From: JBBDNV01 sp040877415
Lineage (GTDB): Bacteria; Planctomycetota; Planctomycetia; Pirellulales; PALSA-1355
DNA length: 20,033 nucleotides
NCBI GenBank assembly: GCA_040877415.1
Contig: JBBDNV010000111.1
Coordinates: forward strand, 1-20,033
Reading direction: 5' to 3'
How positions within the stretch are numbered: position 1 is the first letter of the stretch; each line of letters starts with the position of its first letter. Shown here piece after piece: positions 1-6,098 of the stretch. A program made the position numbers and the translations under genes. The notes below the pieces were generated by a model. It was not told the origin of the DNA and made no database searches. It was given only the letters and a program-made list of their open reading frames with translations.

Positions 1-2
1 GG

Positions 3-1346
3 CGCGACTCGCTGGCGATATTTGCCGAGCACTGGACCGACCGCGGGCTAAGACTCACGCCGCGTACGCTCAACTCGATCGGTCAATTGATCGCCGAGGA
101 ACTCGGGCGCCCGGAGGACGCCTTTGATGCGGACGAGATTGACGCTTCATCGAACGCGGCGGAGGAAGCGATTGTTCTTGCCGCCGCGCCGCGCCGCGGC
201 GGCGCGCAAGGGAGACAAATACAGACCACGGAGAAATCAACGGGCCATCGAGCCGAAGCCAAGCCATCGAAGACGATGCCTTTCGGCAAACGGCTGCCGG
301 CTGGAGAGTGGATCCAGGGTACCGAGGGCAACGGTGTGTTCAAGCTGGACAATCCTATCAGGCTATCCACTGGCGAGATCGTTAAGGAGATTGAGTACAA
401 AAAGGGACTCCCGATCTTCGACAAGTGGGCAATTGAGGGCGAAGATGTTGTCATCGCGATTACCGGGAAGCAAACCTTCGATAGTTCAGAGGCTCTGAAA
501 GCATGGAGGGAACATACTGGGAAGGCTTCGCATGACGCTAGGTATGTTTTTCACCACGACGGCCTTGCAACTGAAATTGGAAAACATAAAGGCCAGACGA
601 TCTTCACGGGCCGAATGCAACTGGTGCCAGAGGAACTAAACAGAATACCGCACATCGGGGCCGCCAGTGTGGCACGGCAGTACACGCTCGATCCTAAAGT
701 CGCCAGAGAGGTGAACGCGTTGGCAATGAAGGGCAAAGGGCCTCTGGGAACAATCCGCAAGCGCATTGCTTCGAGGCTTGCAAGCCAAGCTAAGAAGCTC
801 GGGAAGGCAATTCCGATTATTGGTGGAGCTCTCACTTTGGTATTCTTTGCCGAGGATGTGGAAGCTCACGGCGTCGGTGGCGCAATCGTTCGAGCCACAC
901 CTCTGCTGGGCGACATCGTGGGCGCCTACGATTTGGGCAAGGAGCTTGCTGCGAACATTCGTGAACAAGCGAGAGAGAACCTGAGAGCCGCCTACGCGGA
1001 CGCCAACGACCCCATTCGACTCGCCCACACGGCGGCCCGCAGGCAGACAGCGGCCGCGTTCAATGAGCTTGCCAAGAACATTCGTGTTACAAAGTACGTG
1101 CAACCGGACGAGATGATCGACGCGATCAAGGAGCCTCTCAGGGACTTCTACGGAGAAGTCCATTGGATCTACGTCCAAATGCATCGCGGCATGAAGATCA
1201 CGCATCCACCGGGTGCTGCACCTGCCAATCCATCAGAGGAGGGCGCAATCGAGTTGCGATTGCAGCGGGCAAAAGAAAAGCTTGATCGCGAATTGAGGAA
1301 CAAGCTGCAAAAACCGCCGGTCTCCGGATCACAGTCGGTGACTTAA
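3..1346 (+). CDS. C-terminal part of a polymorphic-toxin-like protein with HNH/EndoVII-type nuclease domain (5' partial)
   Basis: The reading frame is open to the left window edge, so the true start lies outside. TTG at 87 and ATG at 276 are possible internal starts, but neither has a convincing ribosome binding site. Bases 375-690 encode a domain that fits the HNH/endonuclease VII toxin fold: a YKKGLPIFDKW pre-motif, then FHHD (adjacent His codons 552-557), then MQLVPEEL (from 615) and PHIG (His codon 651). This is the WHH/LHH-like arrangement used to bind a metal and cut nucleic acid. Unusually, about 220 residues follow the nuclease, including a hydrophobic stretch (IPIIGGALTLVFF, then a Gly/Ala-rich segment, about 800-960) and a charged helical tail. 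Toxin domains normally end the protein. Two SUKH genes directly downstream support a toxin/immunity reading. The first ~220 bases are more GC-rich than the nuclease part, as when a variable tip joins a conserved body. The nuclease call is by motif only. Confidence 0.7.
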   Translation, partial: RDSLAIFAEHWTDRGLRLTPRTLNSIGQLIAEELGRPEDAFDADEIDASSNAAEEAIVLAAAPRRGGAQGRQIQTTEKSTGHRAEAKPSKTMPFGKRLPAGEWIQGTEGNGVFKLDNPIRLSTGEIVKEIEYKKGLPIFDKWAIEGEDVVIAITGKQTFDSSEALKAWREHTGKASHDARYVFHHDGLATEIGKHKGQTIFTGRMQLVPEELNRIPHIGAASVARQYTLDPKVAREVNALAMKGKGPLGTIRKRIASRLASQAKKLGKAIPIIGGALTLVFFAEDVEAHGVGGAIVRATPLLGDIVGAYDLGKELAANIREQARENLRAAYADANDPIRLAHTAARRQTAAAFNELAKNIRVTKYVQPDEMIDAIKEPLRDFYGEVHWIYVQMHRGMKITHPPGAAPANPSEEGAIELRLQRAKEKLDRELRNKLQKPPVSGSQSVT

Positions 1347-1377
1347 TAACTGTCCGACACAAGCGGAGTCGCAGTTC

Positions 1378-2250
1378 ATGGATTATACGCTGCCCATCTT
1401 TGACCGACTACAGAATTGTTGGGATCCAATTTCGGAGGATCAACTTCGTCAGCTCGAGGATAACTTGGAAGCCGAGTTTCCCGACGACTATCGAGACTTC
1501 CTGTTGCGATTCAACGCCGGTGACTGGTCGCACCTCGTGATCACTCGAGTGCTCCATCCAGGTCGATTCGTCGACGACGTTGTGCTAAGCTCAAACTATG
1601 GCATCATCCCGGATGATCGCTTCACAGGTAGCGACATCGTGAACAATGCAGAAGTCTTTTCCGGGCGCATTCCCGATACCTTTGTCCCGATCATGAGCGC
1701 GTGGGGCGATCTTGTTTGTATTGACCTCGCGGAAGAAGACTACGGTAAGATTTTCTATTGGAACCGATATCATGAAGGCAGCGATATCAACCTCGTCTAT
1801 CTGATCGCCGACAGTTTTACCGAGTTTCTGCTCTCTTTGACGCCGTACACGGAACTGGATACCTGGAAGGAGGAGCTACCGGTGTTCCAGGCTGCCGAGC
1901 GCGGCGATCGAAAGGCGGTTCTCAAGTATCTGATGGATTGCGGGAAGCCGGATATTCGCAACGCCAAGGGCTGGACGCTCTTGATGTGCGCGGCGCGAAA
2001 CAGTTGGCCAAGGATCGTGGAGATGCTGTACAACGGGGGGGCGAAGCCCAACGCGCTCGATCCCGACGGCTGGAGCCCGCTGCACCATGCCGTTTGGGGT
2101 CAATCGTTCGACAGCGTCAAGCACTTGCTGGCCGCCGGAGCGGATACCGATTATCGCGATGCGCAGGGCCGCAATCTGGCACAAATCGCCAAGGAACTGC
2201 ATCACTATCGCCTGTACTATCACCTGGCACCGTACATGCCGTATCCCTGA
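1378..2250 (+). CDS. SUKH (SMI1/KNR4) immunity protein fused to ankyrin repeats, copy 1
   Basis: A 290-residue protein. Residues 1-155 form a SUKH domain: the helical start ISEDQLRQLEDNLEAEFPDD, then YRDFLLRFNAGDW, the central strands around YGIIPDD, VPIMSAWGDLVCIDL and GKIFYWNR, and the closing helix LIADSFTEFLLSL. SUKH proteins are a large class of immunity proteins that neutralise nuclease toxins, which matches the gene upstream. Residues 168-275 hold about three ankyrin repeats (AAERGDRKAVLKYLMDCG; GWTLLMCAARNSWPRIVEML; GWSPLHHAVWGQSFDSVKHL), a protein-protein interaction module. ATG at 1378 follows a GGAG 10 bases upstream and lies 31 bases after the toxin stop, so co-transcription is likely. 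The protein is cytoplasmic, with no signal or membrane segment. SUKH and ankyrin immunity proteins are each known; their fusion here is the noteworthy part. The immunity role is inferred from family and position. Confidence 0.85.
   Translation: MDYTLPIFDRLQNCWDPISEDQLRQLEDNLEAEFPDDYRDFLLRFNAGDWSHLVITRVLHPGRFVDDVVLSSNYGIIPDDRFTGSDIVNNAEVFSGRIPDTFVPIMSAWGDLVCIDLAEEDYGKIFYWNRYHEGSDINLVYLIADSFTEFLLSLTPYTELDTWKEELPVFQAAERGDRKAVLKYLMDCGKPDIRNAKGWTLLMCAARNSWPRIVEMLYNGGAKPNALDPDGWSPLHHAVWGQSFDSVKHLLAAGADTDYRDAQGRNLAQIAKELHHYRLYYHLAPYMPYP
1876..2250 (+). repeat. Long direct repeat, unit 1 (ankyrin-coding half)
   Basis: This segment matches 2753-3127 at a constant offset of 877 bases with no insertions or deletions. 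The first ~100 bases (1876-1979) are identical by eye, and about 19 substitutions are spread over the rest. It encodes the ankyrin part of copy 1. The flanking SUKH-coding DNA is clearly more diverged, so the repeat boundary falls at the domain junction. Confidence 0.85.
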
Positions 2251-2254
2251 GTTG

Positions 2255-3127
2255 ATGGATTACTCCACACCCATTTTTGACCGACTCCAAGATTGCTGGG
2301 ATCCAATTTCGGAGAATCAACTTGCGCGGTTGGAGGCTGACCTGGGCGTCGATTATCCGGAGCAATACCGAGATTTTCTGTTGAGGTTCAACGCGGGCGA
2401 TTGGGCGCACCGTGTAAGTTTCCGTGTTCTGCATCCCACAAGATGCGTCAATCAAATACATCTGGGCCACAATCTGGGCATCGTTCCTGATGAGCAATTC
2501 GCTTATGCTGACATTCGCCATGCAGCCGAGGTATTCCATGGTCGTGTGCCGCACAGTTTTGTATCCGTCATGAGTGACGGTTCGAACCCAATCTGCATGG
2601 AGATGGCCGAAGAGAATTGCGGAAAGATCTACTTTTGGGATCGCGATAACGAGGGAAGCGAAGAGAATCTTGAGTATTTGATCGCCGACAGCTTCATGGA
2701 TTTCTTGTCATGCCTAAGCCCTGCCTCAAAGGAGGCGTCGTACCAGGAAACACTACCGGTGTTCCAGGCTGCCGAGCGCGGCGATCGAAAGGCGGTTCTC
2801 AAGTATCTGATGGATTGCGGGAAGCCGGATATTCGCAACGCCAAGGGCTGGACGCTGTTGATGTGCGCGGCGCGAAACAGTTGGCCAAAGATCGTGGAGA
2901 TGCTGTACAACGGGGGCGCGAAGCCCAACGCGCTCGATCCCGACGGCTGGAGCCCGCTCCATCACGCCGTGTGGGGCCAATCGCTCGACAGCGTCAAGCA
3001 CCTGCTGGCCGCCGGAGCGGATACCGACTACCGCGATTCGCAGGGCCGCAATCTGGCGCAAATCGCCAAGGAAGAACATCACTATCGCCTGTACTATCAC
3101 CTGGCACCGTACATGCCATACCCCTGA
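2255..3127 (+). CDS. SUKH (SMI1/KNR4) immunity protein fused to ankyrin repeats, copy 2
   Basis: A paralogue of the preceding gene with exactly the same length (290 residues) and the same layout: SUKH domain at 1-155, ankyrin repeats from about 168. The start is ATG 2255, which aligns with the N-terminus of copy 1 (MDYSTPIFDRLQ against MDYTLPIFDRLQ). A longer in-frame ORF reaches back to 2087, but that part overlaps copy 1 in another frame. The start lies 4 bases after the stop of copy 1 with no clear Shine-Dalgarno, which suggests translational coupling. The SUKH half differs at many residues, for example the loops around 55-75 and 100-115. The ankyrin half (2753-3127) is nearly the same DNA as 1876-2250, with no indels and about 19 differences in 375 bases by eye. 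Two immunity genes after one toxin suggests protection against more than one toxin variant, which is an inference. Confidence 0.85.
   Translation: MDYSTPIFDRLQDCWDPISENQLARLEADLGVDYPEQYRDFLLRFNAGDWAHRVSFRVLHPTRCVNQIHLGHNLGIVPDEQFAYADIRHAAEVFHGRVPHSFVSVMSDGSNPICMEMAEENCGKIYFWDRDNEGSEENLEYLIADSFMDFLSCLSPASKEASYQETLPVFQAAERGDRKAVLKYLMDCGKPDIRNAKGWTLLMCAARNSWPKIVEMLYNGGAKPNALDPDGWSPLHHAVWGQSLDSVKHLLAAGADTDYRDSQGRNLAQIAKEEHHYRLYYHLAPYMPYP
2753..3127 (+). repeat. Long direct repeat, unit 2 (ankyrin-coding half)
   Basis: Partner of 1876-2250, with the same length and frame. The differences include the change from an ELHH to an EEHH context near the C-terminus, and otherwise mostly synonymous third-base changes. 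The pattern fits recent gene conversion or domain shuffling between the tandem genes. Confidence 0.85.
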
Positions 3128-3176
3128 AACCGAATGGGCATTCTTTCGGAAACGCGCGCATCGAAAGGAAGCAATC

Positions 3177-3830
3177 ATGGACGATCACAAGCTGCCCGAC
3201 TGGTTCACGAATGAAGATGCCGAGGGGAGACCGCCGTTTGGACTGAGCGAGTCCGAGCTGGAATCGGCACTCGGCTGGCGGATGCAGGAGTGCATCGAAA
3301 ACGGCACATTCCCGCTCGAAGTGCAGTTTGCCTTGGACTTTTTCGCCGATGGCAACCGGCTTCGATGCCGCACCCGGCTGCTGCCGTCCGATCCGCCGTC
3401 GTCCCCGCGCCCCGTGCTGGTCGTGGAAGGTGTTTACAAATTCCGCTTCGAGCAGTTCCGGCAAACCGTGATCGACCGCCTTCACAAGGACGTTCAGCAG
3501 CACCGGGCCGTGTTTTCCAGTTTGGAGACGCTAGCCCGCATCGACAGGGATTGCTTCTTCGAGCTGGCCGGAGAGTATTTCGCGAACCGGCTGGAAAGTC
3601 CCGAAAACGAATTCCCGGCCGAAGAGCCGCTGCCGACCTTCGTCCTCTACCTGCACGACATCGACCCGGAGTTGCTGCCGGCATTGGTGACGCGAACGAA
3701 AGCCATCTCACGCCGCGCGGCAGCGAGGCTGCGCAAGCGGCTGTTGGACGCCATCGACGTGCCCGAGTTCGCCGAGGAGCTCGGCCTGCTGGCGGCGCAG
3801 GCGCTGCGCGATCGATTGGAGGAAGCGTAG
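3177..3830 (+). CDS. Hypothetical acidic protein downstream of the immunity genes
   Basis: A 217-residue soluble protein that I do not recognise. ATG 3177 has an AAGGAAG ribosome binding site 5 bases upstream and lies 49 bases after the second SUKH-ankyrin gene, so it may belong to the same transcript. It has no signal peptide or membrane segment. The N-terminal half alternates predicted helix and strand (SELESALGWRMQECIENG; FPLEVQFALDFFADGNRLRC) and the C-terminus is a charged helical region rich in Arg, Leu and Glu (KAISRRAAARLRKRLLDAI). The codon use is GC-rich like the downstream chromosome and unlike the toxin cassette, so it could be host DNA that merely borders it. A third immunity protein is possible, but nothing in the sequence shows it. 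Confidence 0.6.
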   Translation: MDDHKLPDWFTNEDAEGRPPFGLSESELESALGWRMQECIENGTFPLEVQFALDFFADGNRLRCRTRLLPSDPPSSPRPVLVVEGVYKFRFEQFRQTVIDRLHKDVQQHRAVFSSLETLARIDRDCFFELAGEYFANRLESPENEFPAEEPLPTFVLYLHDIDPELLPALVTRTKAISRRAAARLRKRLLDAIDVPEFAEELGLLAAQALRDRLEEA

Positions 3831-3972
3831 CGGCCCGCCCTATCACCGACTCCGCTAGCACTGCCCCTCGGGCACGCTTCCCGGGAAAAACGATGATCTT
3901 GCCCAGCCCGCGCAACCGATAGGATCAATAGGTTCCGTCCAATCGGGACACTTTCGACCGGGGAGCTTTTTT

Positions 3973-4182
3973 ATGAACCGGCTTTTTGGATGGGTGGTCG
4001 CGGCTTCGCTCGCGGCGGGCGTGGCCGGCTGTTGCGCCGGACCGTGCCGCTTTTATCAAAACGCCTACGGGTTCGAGGATCCCGATATCGAACAGTACTG
4101 CCCGGGTCCGCCGCCGCCGGTCACCACGCCCCCGGGCTATCTAACGCCGGCCGTAACTCCGCTGCCAGCCGAGGACCTCTGA
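3973..4182 (+). CDS. Small lipoprotein with proline-rich tail
   Basis: A 69-residue protein starting at ATG 3973, preceded by a clear GGGGAGC ribosome binding site. The N-terminus MNRLFGWVVAASLAAG has a positive charge, a hydrophobic core and then the lipobox VAGC, so it should be exported and lipidated at Cys20. Four Cys residues occur in total (three clustered just after the cleavage site, CCAGPC, and one in EQYCPG). The rest is a proline-rich tail (PGPPPPVTTPPGYLTPAV) with no recognisable domain. Small lipoproteins of this type are common in planctomycetes. The function is unknown. It ends 13 bases before the convergent hydrolase gene. Confidence 0.7.
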   Translation: MNRLFGWVVAASLAAGVAGCCAGPCRFYQNAYGFEDPDIEQYCPGPPPPVTTPPGYLTPAVTPLPAEDL

Positions 4183-4195
4183 GCCCGAGGTGGAA

Positions 4196-5149
4196 TCAGG
4201 TCGCCCAGAAGCGGCCGTTCTCGTGATCGATCTGGCCGTCTTCGATGGCTTTCTCCAGGTGCGAGTTCACTTCCGCCGTGGCCAGCGCCAAGTGATAGCC
4301 CGGCAGCTTCTCCCATAGCGATTGAGCGATTTCATAGATCGTCATTCGTCCGCCGCCGGCGCGCAGGATCTTTAGGATCTTTTCCTCGCGCTCGGCGTGA
4401 TGGGCCTTTAGCTGGGCGCATCGCTCGGCCAGGTTCGAAAACCGGTCGCCGTGTCCGGGCAGCACGACGAGATCGTCCGCTTGATACGCGGCGACGCGAT
4501 CGAGCGAATTCAAGAATCGCCGCATCATGCCGCTGCGCCGCATTTCGCCGGCGCCGATGTTGGGCGTGATGGTCGGCAGCACGTGGTCTCCGCTGAACAG
4601 GTAGTTGCCGTATCGCAGGCAGACGCTGCCCTGCGTGTGGCCCGGCGTGTGAATCACCTCGAGCTTGCAGCCGTCGATGTCGAAAGTATCGCCGTCGCGC
4701 ATTTTTTCGGCCGGCGTCTGCCGGGCGAAGCGCCGGCCGTGGCTGAGAAACGCGGCCAGCTTTTCGATTCTCTCTTCCGGGATGTGCGCGGCGCGCAGCC
4801 GGCTGCACACCAAGGGAACGTGCTCGGCATGGCGCTGGTCGAGATTGGTCACGCCCTCCCAATCGTCTTCGTGGATATAGACTTTGGCCCCGGAGCGCTC
4901 GTGAATGTCGCACGCCAGCCCGATGTGGTCGGCGTGCTTGTGCGTCAGGATCACTTGCCGCACGTCGGCAATCGCCAGATGGTGCGCAGCCAGGCCCGAT
5001 TCGAGGGCCACTAGCGCCTCGGGGGTGCCGATGCCGGTGTCGACGAGCGTGAGCGGATCGCCGGCGATGACGTACATATTCAGTTCGCCTTCGAACATCG
5101 GGTTGGGAATCCCGATGTGAAGCACGGGGGCCTGTTGACTGGCTTTCAC
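4196..5149 (-). CDS. Metallo-beta-lactamase-fold hydrolase with C-terminal winged-helix domain
   Basis: A 317-residue protein. The zinc-binding set of the fold is complete: HKHADH (H70, H72, D74, H75), PGHT (H171), SGDH (D188) and PGHG (H233). After about residue 240 comes a helical segment and a small winged-helix-like domain (ILKILRAGGGRMTIYEIAQSL), as in the LACTB2/BLACT-WH type proteins. The family hydrolyses ester, thioester or phosphodiester bonds, and the sequence alone does not fix the substrate. The start at ATG 5149 lies 5 bases after the crotonase stop, so the two genes share a transcript with the acyl-CoA ligase upstream. That context makes hydrolysis of an acyl thioester or related fatty-acid intermediate plausible, but this is inference. 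It is cytoplasmic, with no signal peptide. Confidence 0.85.
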   Translation of the reverse strand: MKASQQAPVLHIGIPNPMFEGELNMYVIAGDPLTLVDTGIGTPEALVALESGLAAHHLAIADVRQVILTHKHADHIGLACDIHERSGAKVYIHEDDWEGVTNLDQRHAEHVPLVCSRLRAAHIPEERIEKLAAFLSHGRRFARQTPAEKMRDGDTFDIDGCKLEVIHTPGHTQGSVCLRYGNYLFSGDHVLPTITPNIGAGEMRRSGMMRRFLNSLDRVAAYQADDLVVLPGHGDRFSNLAERCAQLKAHHAEREEKILKILRAGGGRMTIYEIAQSLWEKLPGYHLALATAEVNSHLEKAIEDGQIDHENGRFWAT

Positions 5150-5154
5150 GTGAA

Positions 5155-5988
5155 TTACTTTCCGGTAAAGGCGGGTGGTCGTTTTTCGAGAAAGTGGGCG
5201 ACCCCTTCCTTGAAGTCCTGGCAGGCCAGGCTTTGGACCATTTCTTCATTGGCCACGTCGATCGCCTCGCCGAGGTTCTGAAACAGCGCGCCGTAAACCT
5301 GCCGCTTCATGACCCGCGTCGAGCGCGGCGAAACCTCGCTGGCCAGCATGAGGGCATACTTGCGCACTTCGGCGGCAAACTGGTCTTGCGGGATGACGCG
5401 ACTGACCAGGCCCAGGCGATGCGCCTCGGCGGCGTCGATCAATCGCGCGGAGAACAGCAAGTCCAGGGCGTTGGCCAGCCCCACCAGCCGCGGCAGCATC
5501 CAGCTCATGCCGTATTCGGCGATCAACCCCCGGCGGGCGAATGCCGTGCTGAATTTGGCCTGGTCGGAAGCGAATCGCAGGTCGCAATACAGCGAGATGA
5601 CGAAACCCAGCCCGGCCGCCGGGCCGTTGATGGCGCCGATGATCGGCTTGCCGATGGCCGGAAAGTAGGAATAGGTCTTTTGAAAATCGGCCAAGGCGCC
5701 GTCGATGCGCGGGCCGGCGAAGTGCGCGCGCAGCCGATTGACGGTTTCGGCCGGGTCGCCCGACTTGGACAGGCTGTCGAGATCGCCCATGTCGGCCCCG
5801 GCACAGAATCCGCGTCCGGCTCCGGTGAGCACGATCACGCGCACGCTGCTGTCGCCGCCGGCCGAAAGCATCGCCTCCTGCACTTCCGCTTCCATTTTCT
5901 GGGTCCAGGCGTTGAGCTTGGTCGGCCGGTTGAGCGTGACCGTGGCAACGCGATCGGAAACTTCGTAGAGAATGTCTTCGTAGGCCAT
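5155..5988 (-). CDS. Enoyl-CoA hydratase/isomerase family protein (crotonase fold)
   Basis: A 277-residue crotonase. The start is the ATG at 5988 (MAYEDILYEV), with AGGAG 9 bases upstream. The open frame runs back to 6246, but that part lies over the ligase gene and is not coding. Family marks: TLNRPTKLNAW, the first oxyanion-hole segment GRGFCAGAD (about 59-66) and the second around PAAGLGF (124-130). The two glutamates used by classical hydratases are absent: the GGGCE position reads AAGLG and the QPE position reads ARRG. Instead there is an acidic residue in LIAEYGMSWMLPRLVG (E158), near the place where isomerase-type crotonases such as PaaG carry their catalytic acid. It may therefore be an enoyl-CoA isomerase or another crotonase activity rather than a hydratase; hydration can be done by the FadB-like enzyme encoded at 10427. 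It lies between the ligase and hydrolase genes on the same strand. Confidence 0.88.
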   Translation of the reverse strand: MAYEDILYEVSDRVATVTLNRPTKLNAWTQKMEAEVQEAMLSAGGDSSVRVIVLTGAGRGFCAGADMGDLDSLSKSGDPAETVNRLRAHFAGPRIDGALADFQKTYSYFPAIGKPIIGAINGPAAGLGFVISLYCDLRFASDQAKFSTAFARRGLIAEYGMSWMLPRLVGLANALDLLFSARLIDAAEAHRLGLVSRVIPQDQFAAEVRKYALMLASEVSPRSTRVMKRQVYGALFQNLGEAIDVANEEMVQSLACQDFKEGVAHFLEKRPPAFTGK

Positions 5989-6098
5989 TTTTGTCGGCTC
6001 CTGGAATAGGCGTGCCACTTGGTGCCACCGGCGGCGTTCGTCCAGCGGTGACGTCTGCACTGCTTGACAAGCAAACAGTGGCACTCGAATTGTCGTTC

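Noticed and set aside
2087..2254. A longer N-terminus for the second SUKH-ankyrin protein
   Set aside because: This stretch overlaps the ankyrin-coding end of copy 1 in another frame. ATG 2255 aligns exactly with the start of copy 1 and gives the same 290-residue length.
3205..3915. A 236-residue minus-strand open frame across the hypothetical gene at 3177-3830
   Set aside because: It is a shadow of the + strand gene: Arg/Ala/Pro-rich composition typical of an antisense frame in GC-rich DNA, no ribosome site and no domain.
6010..6084. GTGCCAC repeats (two direct copies near 6010-6027 and one inverted near 6077) as a possible mobile-element footprint
   Set aside because: The copies are only 7 bases long with irregular spacing. 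This is too weak to call without a genome-wide count.
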